A DNA stretch of 64,000 nt from Paramesorhizobium endophyticum (lineage in GTDB: Bacteria > Pseudomonadota > Alphaproteobacteria > Rhizobiales > Rhizobiaceae), in assembly GCF_014640615.1 (NCBI RefSeq), contig NZ_BMHH01000004.1, positions 248,001 to 312,000 of the forward strand. The letters are read 5' to 3'. The position numbers and the translations under genes were made by a program. The notes below the pieces were generated by a model, which made no database searches, was not told the origin of the DNA, and saw only the letters and a program-made list of their open reading frames with translations. Position 1 is the stretch's first letter; every line of letters begins with the position of its first letter. Positions 43,351 to 52,870 of this stretch are shown piece after piece.

Positions 43351-44895
43351 TTACGTTACCGCGCCGACCTGCCAGGGCACGAATTCATTGTCGCCATAGT
43401 CGTAGATCTCGCTCACCGTCTTCTGGCCGGATGCGACGGCGATGATGTGCTCGAAAATGCGCGCGCCGGATTCCTCAATCGTCTCTTCGCCGGTGACGAT
43501 GCCGCCGCAATTGAAGTCCATGTCATCCTTCATGTGCCCGTACATTTCGGAGTTGGTGGCGATCTTGATGCACGGCGCGGGCTTGAAGCCGGAAACCGAG
43601 CCGCGGCCGGTGGTAAAGCAGATGACGTTGCAGCCGCCCGCCACTTGTCCCGTTACCGCGACGGGGTCGTAGCCCGGCGTGTCCATGAAGACGAAGCCCT
43701 GCTCGGTCACGGTCTCGGCGAATTCATAGACTGCCTTCAAAGGCATGGAACCGCCCTTGGCGACGGCGCCCAGCGACTTCTCTAGAATGGTGGTAAGACC
43801 GCCCAGCTTGTTGCCATGCGAGGGGTTGTTGTTGAGCTCGTCGCCATTGCGCGCGGTGTAGTCCCGCCACCAGTCGATGCGGGCGAGCAGCTTTTCCGCT
43901 ACATCAGGGGTCACGGCACGCCGCGTCAACAGATGCTCCGCGCCATAGATCTCAGGCGTTTCGGAAAGCACCGTCGTGCCGCCATGGCGCACGATCATGT
44001 CCGAGGCGACCCCGAGCGCCGGATTGGCGGAAATGCCGGAATAGCCGTCCGACCCGCCGCATTCGAGGGCCACCTTCAGCTTCGAAAGCGGCTGTTTGGT
44101 GCGCGTCGCGGAATTGACCAGCGGCAGCATTTCCTTGATCTCAGCAATGGCCGCGTCGATGGTCTTGCGGGTGCCCCCATGCTGCTGGATCGTCATGGTG
44201 CGCAGGCGCGAGCCCTCCTCCATGCGATAATGCTCGAGGATCGGCGCGATCTGGTTGGTTTCGCAGCCGAGCCCGATTAGCAACACACCGCCGAAATTCG
44301 GATGCTTGGCATAGCCCTGGATGGTGCGCGTCAGCAGGCGGTAGCCTTCCGACTTGGTATTGAGCGCGCAGCCGCTGCCATGGGTCAAAGCCACCACGCC
44401 ATCGACATTGTCGAACCCGTCGAGGCCGCCCATGCGGTTGAAATAATCGGCAATATAGCGCGACACCGTGGCGGAGCAGTTCACCGACGAAATCACGCCG
44501 ATATAATTGCGCGCCCCAGCACCGCCCGCGCCGCGATCAAAGCCCATGAAATGCCGGCGCTCCGCCTCCGGCACCATGCCGCGCTCCTCGATATCGACGG
44601 AGAACTGGTGCTCGTGCTCGGAGGGTAGCATGGCAAGGTTCTGCAGATGCACATGCTCGCCCGCCGCGATATCCCTGGTGGCGACGCCGATGACCTGGCC
44701 GTATTTCAGGACTTCCCTGCCCTGCGGTATGGCGCGGATGGCGACCTTGTGCCCCCGCCCGATGAACTCCCGCGCGTTGAGGCCTTCTATCCCCGTGGGA
44801 CCACCAGCACGAATTGGCGCGCGCGCAACCGCGACATCATCGGAGGGATGCAGCAGGATGACGGGCGCAACCGCCGTCACAATCATATCGCTCAT
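43351..44895 (-). CDS. UxaA-family sugar-acid dehydratase
   Basis: This is a 514-residue protein with an N-terminal SAF domain (about 20-95) and the C-terminal altronate/galactarate dehydratase domain. Blocks HGSGCALNTKSEGYRLL, LIGLGCETNQIAPI, LECGGSDGYSGISANPALG and DFNCGGIVTGEE contain the cysteines and residues that bind iron. Full length corresponds to D-altronate dehydratase or GarD-type enzymes. It removes water from a hexonate or similar acid to give a 2-keto-3-deoxy acid. It lies between the Zn-dehydrogenase and the GntR gene on the same strand. Confidence 0.9.
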   Translation of the reverse strand: MSDMIVTAVAPVILLHPSDDVAVARAPIRAGGPTGIEGLNAREFIGRGHKVAIRAIPQGREVLKYGQVIGVATRDIAAGEHVHLQNLAMLPSEHEHQFSVDIEERGMVPEAERRHFMGFDRGAGGAGARNYIGVISSVNCSATVSRYIADYFNRMGGLDGFDNVDGVVALTHGSGCALNTKSEGYRLLTRTIQGYAKHPNFGGVLLIGLGCETNQIAPILEHYRMEEGSRLRTMTIQQHGGTRKTIDAAIAEIKEMLPLVNSATRTKQPLSKLKVALECGGSDGYSGISANPALGVASDMIVRHGGTTVLSETPEIYGAEHLLTRRAVTPDVAEKLLARIDWWRDYTARNGDELNNNPSHGNKLGGLTTILEKSLGAVAKGGSMPLKAVYEFAETVTEQGFVFMDTPGYDPVAVTGQVAGGCNVICFTTGRGSVSGFKPAPCIKIATNSEMYGHMKDDMDFNCGGIVTGEETIEESGARIFEHIIAVASGQKTVSEIYDYGDNEFVPWQVGAVT

Positions 44896-44918
44896 ATCAA
44901 CTTCCTCCCCAAGCCACG

Positions 44919-45623
44919 CTAATCGCGCGGCTCATTATCCATCCAGCGCTGCTTGGACCGCTGCAAATGCGTCCGCATCGCCGCCTGCGCCTGTAAAGGA
45001 TCCCTCGCCTCCAGCGCCGCATAAACCAGTTCATGTTCGGTGAGGGCCGAAACCCAGGTGTCGCTGTTCTCGAAACGGCTTCTGATCTGCGCCGTCAAAG
45101 GGCTGTGCCGCTCATCGAAGAGATCACCGACAATGCGTGTCAGGACGCTGTTGCCCGCCTGCTCGGCGATCAGCAGATGAAACTGCCGGTCAAGCTCCAT
45201 CGCCTTGCGATCCATCCGGACATTGGCTTGCATCGCATCGAGCGTCGCGCGAAGCCGGGCAAGCGTCTCGGGAGTCATTCGCGCACAGGCCATCACCACG
45301 ATGCCGCCTTCGACCACTTCCCGCGCCTGCATTATTTCAAGTGGGCTTTCACCGATGGAAAGGCCTTGCAACGCCCGCTGCTTCGGTTCGGCCGCCACAT
45401 AGATGCCCGAGCCCATGCGGATTTCGACGCTGCCGGCGATCTCCAGCGCGATCAGCGCCTCGCGGAGCGAGGGACGCGACACGCCCAGTTGCTGCGCCAG
45501 TTCGCGCTCCGCCGGCAACCTGCTTCCAGCCGGAAACCTGCCCTCCTGGATCAGATGCCGGATCTTGTCCGCGATCTGCTGGTAAAGCCTGCGCGGCTCC
45601 GCCTGGCTGGTCTGCTCGCTCAT
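44919..45623 (-). CDS. GntR-family (FadR subfamily) regulator
   Basis: This is a 234-residue regulator. The winged HTH is at residues 10-75 (LPAERELAQQLGVSRPSLRE) and an FCD effector domain follows (about 95-220, with LDRQFHLLIAEQAGN). Two TTGGC-type dyads lie between this gene and the ABC operon, so it is expected to repress both transcripts until a sugar acid binds. It is transcribed with the dehydratase and dehydrogenase. Confidence 0.92.
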   Translation of the reverse strand: MSEQTSQAEPRRLYQQIADKIRHLIQEGRFPAGSRLPAERELAQQLGVSRPSLREALIALEIAGSVEIRMGSGIYVAAEPKQRALQGLSIGESPLEIMQAREVVEGGIVVMACARMTPETLARLRATLDAMQANVRMDRKAMELDRQFHLLIAEQAGNSVLTRIVGDLFDERHSPLTAQIRSRFENSDTWVSALTEHELVYAALEARDPLQAQAAMRTHLQRSKQRWMDNEPRD

Positions 45624-45636
45624 CTCTCCTCCCGAA

Positions 45637-45702
45637 TTGGCCTTACCATATTAACGGACTTGGCCGATTGCAACGGCTGATCCGTATATTGGCTTGACCA
45701 AT
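45637..45702. promoter_or_regulatory. two FadR-type GntR operator candidates
   Basis: TTGGCCTTACCA at 45637-45648 and TTGGCTTGACCA at 45689-45700 share the pattern TTGGC-T.ACCA. The second extends to a perfect ATTGG-N5-CCAAT dyad (45688-45702). The dyads are spaced about 52 bp apart, close to five helical turns, in the divergent region between the GntR gene (45623) and the binding-protein gene (45810). Confidence 0.7.
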
Positions 45703-45809
45703 TCGCATCGTTTCGCTTTACTGCCTGAACGACACTGGGAGGACGCCATGCATGATGCCGTTGAGGAGCGGTTGTGCCGGGCGCAAAGTCGTAAACCGGG
45801 AGGAAAAAC

Positions 45810-46826
45810 ATGAAATTCGGAAAAATCCTTTTTGCGTCCGTGGCGCTGGCCGGTCTCATGGCCGCAAGCGGCGCGATGGCTGACACGTCGTCGAAGAAGA
45901 TCGCCTTCTCCAACAATTATGCCGGAAATTCCTGGCGCCAGGCGATGCTGCAAAGCTGGGACAAGGTGACCAAGGAGGCTGTGAAAGCGGGCGTGGTGTC
46001 TGCCGCCGACGCCTTCACGACGGCTGAGAACCAGGCGACCGAGCAGGCCGCCCAGATCCAGAACATGATCCTGCAGGGCTATGACGCTATCGTCATCAAT
46101 GCCGCCTCGCCGACTGCCCTCAACGGCGCGGTCAAGGAAGCCTGTGACGCGGGTATTGTGGTCGTTTCGTTTGACGGCATCGTCACCGAGCCCTGCGCTT
46201 GGCGCATCGCGGTCGATTTTCAAAAAATGGGCGAAAGCCAGATCGACTATCTCGCCAAGCGCCTGCCCGAGGGCGGCAACCTGCTCGAAATCCGCGGCCT
46301 CGCCGGCGTTTCGGTGGACGAGAACATCCATGCCGGCATCGAGGCGGGCGTGAAGAAACATCCGAAGTTCAAGATCGTCGGCTCCGTCAATGGCGACTGG
46401 GCTTCCGACGTCGCCCAGCGCGCGGTCGCCGGCATTCTGCCGAGCCTGCCGAAGATCGATGCAGTCGTGACGCAAGGCGGCGATGGCTACGGCGCGGCAC
46501 AGGCTTTCGCCGCGGCCAAGCGCGAGACGCCTGTTATCATCATGGGCAACCGCGAAGATGAGTTGCAATGGTGGAAGCAGCAAAAAGACGCGAACGGCTA
46601 TGAAACCATGTCGGTTTCCATCGCGCCGGGTGTCTCCACCCTCGCCTTCTGGGTCGCGCAGCAAATTCTGGACGGCAAGGAAGTCAAGAAGGACCTCGTC
46701 GTTCCCTTCTTGAGCGTCGGCCAGGACACGCTCGATAAGGACCTCGCCAACACCCAGAAGGGTGGCGTGGCAAATGTCGAATACTCGCTTGAAGACGCGC
46801 AAAAGGTGATCGAGGCCGCGAAATAA
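45810..46826 (+). CDS. sugar ABC transporter substrate-binding protein (RbsB/XylF-like)
   Basis: This is a 338-residue periplasmic binding protein with a 24-residue signal peptide (cut after GAMA). The two-lobed type-I binding fold is clear (KKIAFSNNYAGNSWRQAM, then VVVSFDGIVTEPCAWRIAVD and DAVVTQGGDGYGAAQAF). It delivers a sugar or sugar acid to the ABC importer encoded downstream. The ATG at 45810 follows GGGAGGAAAAAC. A strong hairpin separates it from the ATPase gene. Confidence 0.93.
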   Translation: MKFGKILFASVALAGLMAASGAMADTSSKKIAFSNNYAGNSWRQAMLQSWDKVTKEAVKAGVVSAADAFTTAENQATEQAAQIQNMILQGYDAIVINAASPTALNGAVKEACDAGIVVVSFDGIVTEPCAWRIAVDFQKMGESQIDYLAKRLPEGGNLLEIRGLAGVSVDENIHAGIEAGVKKHPKFKIVGSVNGDWASDVAQRAVAGILPSLPKIDAVVTQGGDGYGAAQAFAAAKRETPVIIMGNREDELQWWKQQKDANGYETMSVSIAPGVSTLAFWVAQQILDGKEVKKDLVVPFLSVGQDTLDKDLANTQKGGVANVEYSLEDAQKVIEAAK

Positions 46827-46837
46827 GCGGCCGCCCT

Positions 46838-46862
46838 TGGGGCGGGTTCATTCCCCGCCCCA
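46838..46862 (+). terminator. attenuator hairpin between binding-protein and ATPase genes
   Basis: TGGGGCGGG (46838-46846) pairs with CCCGCCCCA (46854-46862), a perfect 9-bp GC stem with a 7-nt loop, followed by TTTT. Such partial terminators typically raise binding-protein levels above those of the membrane components in ABC operons. Confidence 0.8.
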
Positions 46863-46890
46863 TTTTCATCCCCAACAGCAGTTTGAGCGA

Positions 46891-48348
46891 ATGACAGAAG
46901 CCGAGAAAAACGAGGTCGTCGCCGCGCGCAATATCCATGTGCGGTTTGGCGCGGTAAGGGCGCTGGACGGCGCGGAATTCGTGATCCGCCAGGGCGAATG
47001 CGTGGGCCTCGTCGGCCATAATGGCGCGGGCAAGTCGACTATCGTCAATGTCATCAATGGCGGGCTCACACCGCATGAGGGCAGCCTCTCCTATCACGGC
47101 GAGCCGGGCCATGGCGTCGCCACCGCCCGCAAGGCTGGCATACGCTGCGTCTTTCAGGAGCTCTCGCTCTTCCCGAACCTGACGATTGCCGAAAATGTCC
47201 GCATCATGCAGCCCGGTCTCATGGGCGCGAACTGGCGCGGCAAGGCCATCGATCTCATTTCGAAGAAGCTCGGCGAAATCTTCCCCGGCCACCAGATCGA
47301 CTGTTCCGCCACCGTGGACGAGCTTTCCATTGCCGAGCGGCAGATGGTCGAGATCGCCATCAACTTCATCGCGCCGGGCCGCGCGCCGAAGCTCGTCATC
47401 CTCGATGAGCCGACCTCATCGCTCGATGCCGGCATCGCCGCGCAGCTCATGGCCTATGTGCGCAAATTCACCGCCACAGGCGGCGCAATCATCCTCATTT
47501 CGCACATGCTGGGCGAGATCCTCTCCACTTGCGACCGCATCGTGGTCATGAAGGACGGCAAGGTGGTCGCCGACCGCGCGGCGATAGAGTTCACCAATCG
47601 CAGCCTCGTCGAAGCCATGGGCAGCGTCGAGCGGGAGAAATCCACGCGCCGTGTGGTGAAAACCGAAATGGCGGGCGCAGCGGTCCTGTCCCTTCCCCAG
47701 CGTTCCCGCGATATCAAGCCGTTCCGGGCCCTCAAGGGCGAGGTGATCGGCCTTGCCGGTCTCGCCGGACACGGGCAGACCAAAATGCTGCTCGACCTCT
47801 ATTATGCCCGGCGTCCGAACTGGCTCCCGGCCCGCGAGTGCGACATCGCGTTCGTTGCGGGCGACCGCAGCCTCAACGGCACTTTTCCGCTTTGGAGCAT
47901 CCTCCACAATCTGACTATCGGCTCGCTCGACCGGCTATCGTCATTCAAGCTCGTCGATCAAAAGCGGGAGGATGCACTCGGAAGCCAGTGGAAGGAGCGG
48001 ATACAGATCCGCACGCCCGACATGGCCAACCGCATCCTGTCGCTATCGGGCGGCAACCAGCAGAAAGTGCTTTTCGCCCGCGCGCTCGCCACCAGCGCCA
48101 CCACCATTCTGATGGACGATCCCATGCGCGGCGTCGATGTCGGCACCAAGCAGGAAGTCTATGAGATCCTGCGCCATGAGGCCGAACAGGGCCGAACCTT
48201 CGTCTGGTACTCAACCGAAATGGATGAAATCGAACTCTGCGACCGGGTCTATGTCTTCCGCGACGGCGCCATTGTCGCGGAGTTGGCCGGCGAGGACATT
48301 ACGGAAAAGAACGTGCTTGCTGCCTCCTTCGAGGGAGGACACGGCTGA
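46891..48348 (+). CDS. sugar ABC transporter ATP-binding protein (two-domain)
   Basis: I chose the ATG at 46891 (485 residues). The first ATPase domain has Walker A GHNGAGKST, signature ELSIAERQ and Walker B LVILDEP. The second lacks a proper Walker A (GLAGHGQTKML instead) but keeps LSGGNQQKV and LMDDPMRGVD, which is normal for RbsA/XylG/MglA-type proteins. Its stop overlaps the permease start (TGATG). It energises uptake of the sugar bound by the 45810 protein. Confidence 0.93.
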   Translation: MTEAEKNEVVAARNIHVRFGAVRALDGAEFVIRQGECVGLVGHNGAGKSTIVNVINGGLTPHEGSLSYHGEPGHGVATARKAGIRCVFQELSLFPNLTIAENVRIMQPGLMGANWRGKAIDLISKKLGEIFPGHQIDCSATVDELSIAERQMVEIAINFIAPGRAPKLVILDEPTSSLDAGIAAQLMAYVRKFTATGGAIILISHMLGEILSTCDRIVVMKDGKVVADRAAIEFTNRSLVEAMGSVEREKSTRRVVKTEMAGAAVLSLPQRSRDIKPFRALKGEVIGLAGLAGHGQTKMLLDLYYARRPNWLPARECDIAFVAGDRSLNGTFPLWSILHNLTIGSLDRLSSFKLVDQKREDALGSQWKERIQIRTPDMANRILSLSGGNQQKVLFARALATSATTILMDDPMRGVDVGTKQEVYEILRHEAEQGRTFVWYSTEMDEIELCDRVYVFRDGAIVAELAGEDITEKNVLAASFEGGHG

Positions 48349-49289
48349 TGCGCCTCTCATCCTCCACCATCCGCCTGCTGACGCCGGCGTTCTCGCTGGC
48401 CCTTCTGCTCGCCGCCGTCTTCTATATGCAGCCGCGCGCCATGAGCTATACCGGGCTGAACCTGCTCTTCAATCTCGCCGTGCCGATTGCGCTGGCGACG
48501 ATTGCGCAGATGCTCATTATGGCGGTGAGCGATCTCGATCTCTCGATGGGCACCTTCGTCAGCTTCGTTGTCTGCGTCGCGGCGACATGGCTCAACACCG
48601 CGCCTGTCATCGGCGTCCTGATCCTCATCGCCGCGATTGCAACCTATGCGGCGCTGGGCGCGATTATCCATCTGCGCAATTTGCCCTCCATCGTCGTCAC
48701 GCTCGGCATGAGCTTCGTCTGGGGTGGTTTCGCGGTGCTATTGCTTCCCTCCCCCGGCGGGCAGGCGCCGGACTGGGCGCGGTGGATCATGACCGCCAAG
48801 CCGCCCTTCGTCCCCATGGCCATTGTCGCCAGCATATTGATCGCCCTCGTGACGCATTTCATCGTCATGCGCTCCACCTTCGGCGTGCTGATGCGCGGCG
48901 CGGGCGGCAATGCCCGCTCCATCGAGCGCGCCGGCTGGTCGATCACCGCCATCCGCGCCGGCACCTACGCCCTCGCCGCTTTCTTCGCGGTGCTTGCAGG
49001 CATCGCGCTTGTCGGCCTCACCACCTCGGCGGATGCCAATATCGCGCTACGCTATACGCTACTGTCCATCGCAGGCGTCATCCTGGGCGGCGGCGAGTTC
49101 GTCGGCGGACGTGTTTCGCCCATCGGCGCGGTCATTGGCGCATTGACGCTGACGCTCGCCGGCTCGTTCCTCTCCTTCATGCGCATATCGCCCGACTGGC
49201 AGATCGGTGCGCAAGGCGGCATTCTCATCGTCGTGCTGGCACTGCGCCTCTTCCTCAATCGCCTCGAAAAACAGGGAAAGAAGCAATGA
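48348..49289 (+). CDS. sugar ABC transporter permease 1
   Basis: This is a 313-residue integral membrane protein with about nine helices, of the RbsC family (VTLGMSFVWGGFAVLLLP and VILGGGEFVGGRVSPIGAVI). ATG 48348 overlaps the ATPase stop by one base, and its own stop overlaps the next permease start (ATGA). It would form half of a heteromeric channel. Confidence 0.93.
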   Translation: MRLSSSTIRLLTPAFSLALLLAAVFYMQPRAMSYTGLNLLFNLAVPIALATIAQMLIMAVSDLDLSMGTFVSFVVCVAATWLNTAPVIGVLILIAAIATYAALGAIIHLRNLPSIVVTLGMSFVWGGFAVLLLPSPGGQAPDWARWIMTAKPPFVPMAIVASILIALVTHFIVMRSTFGVLMRGAGGNARSIERAGWSITAIRAGTYALAAFFAVLAGIALVGLTTSADANIALRYTLLSIAGVILGGGEFVGGRVSPIGAVIGALTLTLAGSFLSFMRISPDWQIGAQGGILIVVLALRLFLNRLEKQGKKQ

Positions 49290-50233
49290 ACGCCCTTTCC
49301 GCCCTCAACCGTCGCCCCTGGATCTGGTCGTTCCTTGCTGCCGCCGCGGTCTGGCTTGCCACACTCTTCTTCACAGGCGGCGCGGGTGCGCACGGCCTTT
49401 CCCACGCAGCCCTCACCTTCGCCTCCTTCTCGGTGATCGTCGGCCTCGGGCAGATGTTCGTCATCACCCTCGGCCCCGGCAATATTGACCTCTCTGTGCC
49501 CGCCAACATGACGCTCGCCGCAACGCTGGCGCTGAAACTCATGGACTCGCAGGACGGCATGGTTTTGGCGGGGCTTGCCGTCGCGCTCCTTACCGGCTTG
49601 GCCATCGGCATCTGCAATTATGCGCTCATCAAGCTCTTACGCATTCCTCCCATCATCGCCACCCTGTCGATGAGTTTCCTCATCCAGTCCGCCGCCATCT
49701 GGAGCAATCGCGGGTTGCGGGTAAAGCCGCCCGAAAGCCTGGCGGAATTCACCACCGCCTCAACGCTCGGGCTTCCCAATGTCGCCCTCGTCGCCATCGT
49801 CCTCTCGCTGATCGGCTGGGTATTGCTCAAAAAAAGCATCTATGGGCGCTGGATTTCCGCCATCGGGCAGAACCCGTTCGCCGCGCGCATGGCGGGAATT
49901 CCGGTCGATGGCACGCGCTTCGTCACCTATCTTCTCTGCGCGGTACTGGCCTCGCTCTGCGGCTTCCTGCTCGCCTGCTTCTCGGGCGGCGCGGCGCTCA
50001 ATATGGGCGCGGAATATCTGCTGATGTCCATCGCCGTCGTGATCATCGGCGGCACGGCTGTCGCGGGCGGGGATTCCAACGTTCCAGGCATCTGGGGCGC
50101 CGCACTCTTCATGTTCCTTATCGTCTCGATGCTCAACACCTATGGTTTCGGCGCGGGCGTCCGGCTCGTCTTGACCGGGCTCACAATCATCGCGGTGATC
50201 ATGCTTGCCAGCGGCCGCAGATCAGAACGCTGA
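49286..50233 (+). CDS. sugar ABC transporter permease 2
   Basis: This is a 315-residue RbsC-type permease (ATG at 49286, overlapping the previous stop). Hydrophobic segments and the conserved FVITLGPGNIDLSVPANM and IGGTAVAGGDSNVPGIWGA are present. A longer in-frame stretch upstream is antisense/shadow and not part of the gene. It completes the importer with the 48348 permease. Confidence 0.93.
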   Translation: MNALSALNRRPWIWSFLAAAAVWLATLFFTGGAGAHGLSHAALTFASFSVIVGLGQMFVITLGPGNIDLSVPANMTLAATLALKLMDSQDGMVLAGLAVALLTGLAIGICNYALIKLLRIPPIIATLSMSFLIQSAAIWSNRGLRVKPPESLAEFTTASTLGLPNVALVAIVLSLIGWVLLKKSIYGRWISAIGQNPFAARMAGIPVDGTRFVTYLLCAVLASLCGFLLACFSGGAALNMGAEYLLMSIAVVIIGGTAVAGGDSNVPGIWGAALFMFLIVSMLNTYGFGAGVRLVLTGLTIIAVIMLASGRRSER

Positions 50234-50253
50234 GCTTTTCCGGAGTTATTCTC

Positions 50254-51165
50254 TTGTCCCATATCTACGAAATCCACGACGAACGTTTTCGCCACATGAT
50301 CGTGCCGAGCGCCGGTCTGGACGAGCTTTATTCCTGTTGCCGCTGGGCGGAAGGGCCGGTGTGGTTCAGCGACATGAACTGCCTGCTCTGGAGCGACATC
50401 CCCAATGAGCGCATCCTGCGCTGGGTGCCGGAAGGCGGCGTTTCCATTTTCCGTCAGCCCTCCAATTTTGCCAATGGCAATACGCGCGACCGCGAGGGCC
50501 GCCTCGTCACCTGCGAGCACGGCGGTCGCCGCGTCACCCGCACCGAGCATGACGGCACAATCACGGTGCTCGCGGACAGTTTTCAAGGCAAAAAGCTCAA
50601 TGCGCCGAACGATGTGGTGGTTCGCTCGGACGGCACGATCTGGTTCACCGATCCCACCTACGGCATCATGTCCGACTACGAGGGCTACAAGGCGGAACCG
50701 GAACAGCCGACACGAAACGTCTACCGCCTCGATCCCAAGACCGGCGAGCTCGACGCCGTCATCACCGACTTCCGCCAACCCAACGGCCTCGCCTTCTCCC
50801 CCGACGAAACGAAACTCTTCGTCGCCGACAGCGCCTTCAGCCATGACGAAATCGCCCCGCGCCATATCCGCGTTTTCGACCTCGTGGATGGCGGCAGGCG
50901 GGTGACCGGCGGCGAGGTCTTCTGCACCGTCGACGCGGGCCTGCCGGACGGCTTCCGCTTCGATACCGGCGGCAATCTCTGGACCAGCGCGGGCGACGGC
51001 GTCCACTGCTTCTCGCCCGAGGGAACGCTTCTCGGCAAGATCAAAACGCCGCAGACCGTCGTCAACGTCACCTTCGGCGGCCCCCGCCGCAACCGCCTGT
51101 TCATCGCAGCGACCAAATCGCTCTATGCGGTGTATCTGGCGGTCAACGGCGCGCAATATCCTTGA
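50254..51165 (+). CDS. SMP-30/gluconolactonase family lactonase
   Basis: This is a 303-residue six-bladed beta-propeller. The start is TTG 50254 with GGAG about 10 nt upstream. The metal-site residues of the family are in SCCRWAEGPVWF (Glu), PNDVVVRSDGTIWFTDPTYG (Asn/Asp) and LFVADSAF (Asp). It hydrolyses an aldonolactone to the open acid, which the UxaA-family dehydratase could then use. It closes the importer operon. Confidence 0.9.
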   Translation: MSHIYEIHDERFRHMIVPSAGLDELYSCCRWAEGPVWFSDMNCLLWSDIPNERILRWVPEGGVSIFRQPSNFANGNTRDREGRLVTCEHGGRRVTRTEHDGTITVLADSFQGKKLNAPNDVVVRSDGTIWFTDPTYGIMSDYEGYKAEPEQPTRNVYRLDPKTGELDAVITDFRQPNGLAFSPDETKLFVADSAFSHDEIAPRHIRVFDLVDGGRRVTGGEVFCTVDAGLPDGFRFDTGGNLWTSAGDGVHCFSPEGTLLGKIKTPQTVVNVTFGGPRRNRLFIAATKSLYAVYLAVNGAQYP

Positions 51166-51344
51166 TGCTGCCAAGCAAGCAGCACAATAAGGTTTTAAAA
51201 GACATTTGGATCGGAACCGGTAAGACGCGCACCGGCGCCAACAACACTCTCCTTTTGGTGCGTATAAATCTTTCCAGTGCCTTCTTCAAAATGGAGAGCA
51301 CCCTGCTCTAGCCTCTCCCCATGCTGAGCGACCAGGCACACCAC

Positions 51345-52110
51345 ATGGGAGAGATAGATATCCGGCCCGCCGTTTTGACGGACCGGTCTGCCGATGTATT
51401 CGAATTTCTTCGGGCGGACATGGCCAATGGCCGTCGCTGCGCGCTGGCAACCCTGGTCGAAATCATCGATGGCGCTTCGCGGACTCTTGGCGCGCATATG
51501 GCGGTTTGCGAAGGGGCCGACCGTGTCTGCCGCTTCGGCAAGGGCTCGCCCTATTTCGATATCGCCGTACCCTGTGGCGGCGGTATCGGCCTGACCATCC
51601 ATGTCCTCAAAAACGCCGATATCATTGACGTTCTTCTCGGTGCGCTTGCCCGGCGTGAAGCGATAGGGCTCGTCTATGATCCCGGACGCGGGCATCTTGC
51701 ACCGTGCGACGGCCTTACACTGGCAGGCTGGCGCGGTGGCTCATTCGTAACGCGCTATCGGCCCGAGCCGCGAATATTTCTTTCCGGACAAGGGATCGAA
51801 GGCCGCACCTTTGCTGCCATTGCCGCATCAGCGGGGGCTGGATGTCGTCGAGGCGGAGCCGGATGGCATTTCCACAGGGGCGGATGCGGAAACTGCCATC
51901 GTCCTCCTTCACCATGATGTCGAGCGGGAATTGCCGGTATTGCGGGCCGCGCTCAAAACGGACGCGTTCTATATCGGCTGCCTTGGAAGCCGCAGAACCC
52001 ATGCCCGCCGCAGGGACCGGCTTCGGCAGGAAGGATATTCGCCGGGGCAGCTCGACCGCATCCATGCGCCCATCGGCCTGTTCGGCCCGGCGCGAGAGGC
52101 CCGCGTTTCG
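51345..52110 (+). pseudogene. decayed XdhC/CoxI-family maturation factor
   Basis: N-terminal XdhC sequence (VFEFLRADMANGRRCALATL, then RFGKGSPYFDIAVPCGGGIG) is intact from about 51345, but the GGCVE-type segment between them is missing. A frameshift in a G-run near 51835 moves the homology to another frame (LDVVEAEPDGISTGADAETA, then TDAFYIGCLGSRRTHARRRD and DRIHAPIGLFGPARE). It ends near 52110. The protein inserts sulfurated molybdenum cofactor into xanthine-dehydrogenase-type enzymes. Confidence 0.85.
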
Positions 52111-52545
52111 AGGGCGGAAACAAGCTCGGCGCGCTGCTGCCGGCAAGCCGGTCGCCCATCACATCCTTTCCAGCCTCCAAGGATTCTCATGGGGCGGCAG
52201 GATACTCGTTTGTCGAAGCTTCGCCGGGTGGACGGAAGCTTTCCGGCGCGACGGCTTCACAATCATCCGCAATGACGATGCCGAAAAAGGCATGCCCACT
52301 CCCTTGGGGCGGCAATCCGGGCAGCGAAGAACTTCTCGCGAGTCATGATGTGCCTTGCCAATATGTCGCTCGTTAAGCGGGATCATATCGCGCGGATGCT
52401 ATGCGCAGCGGGGCAAAATGTTGGCTTGATTATGGCGACAACGGGGCATGGCTATCGCGGGCCACCCGCAATATTTCCAGTTGGAAAACTCAAGCGCCTG
52501 CCGTTGAGCGGCGAAGGCGGCGCGCGATCGCTTCTCTCCCGCGCC
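52095..52545 (+). pseudogene. decayed MocA/MobA-like molybdenum-cofactor nucleotidyltransferase
   Basis: Readable pieces in different frames are GGNKLGALL (about 52110), KPVAHHILSSLQGFSWGGRI with WTEAFRRDGFTIIRND, then MCLANMSLVKRDHIARML and GYRGPPAIFPVGKLKRLPLS with GGARSLLS. Together they follow the NTP-transferase order of MocA/MobA proteins that add cytidine or guanosine to the cofactor. At least two frameshifts are needed. The end joins the PaoA-like fragment. Confidence 0.7.
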
Positions 52546-52870
52546 CTGTTGATCGACTGCGACGGCAGGCAGCTTCTTGATACCCCTCGCAGCGAAGGTC
52601 GAGGGGCGTGCGGTGACGACTATCGAAGGGCTTTCGGACGGCAAAACGCTCCACCCGATGCAGCAGGCCTTCATCGACCATGATGCGCTGCAATGCGGCT
52701 ATTGCACGCCGGGGCAGATCATGGCCGCGGTCGCCTGCGTGACCGAGGGCAACGCGACCTCGCGGGAGCGCATCCGGGAATATATGAGCGGCAATATCTG
52801 CCGCTGCGGCGCCTATCCCGGCATCGTCGCCGCCATCGAAGACGCCGCGCCGAAGATGGGGAGAGGTTGA
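52545..52870 (+). pseudogene. 3' portion of PaoA-like [2Fe-2S] subunit
   Basis: The start of this subunit is gone. The readable part has LAAKVEGRAVTTIEGLSDGK, then the second cluster motif with CGYCTPGQIMAA and NICRCGAYPGIV. This is the C-terminal half of iron-sulfur subunits of the xanthine dehydrogenase family. The junction with the MocA-like relic at about 52545 is probably a deletion. Confidence 0.8.

Noticed and set aside
48137-49285. N-terminal extension of the second permease frame across the first permease
   Set aside because: It reads through another gene out of frame. The ATG at 49286 overlaps the previous stop as expected in this operon.
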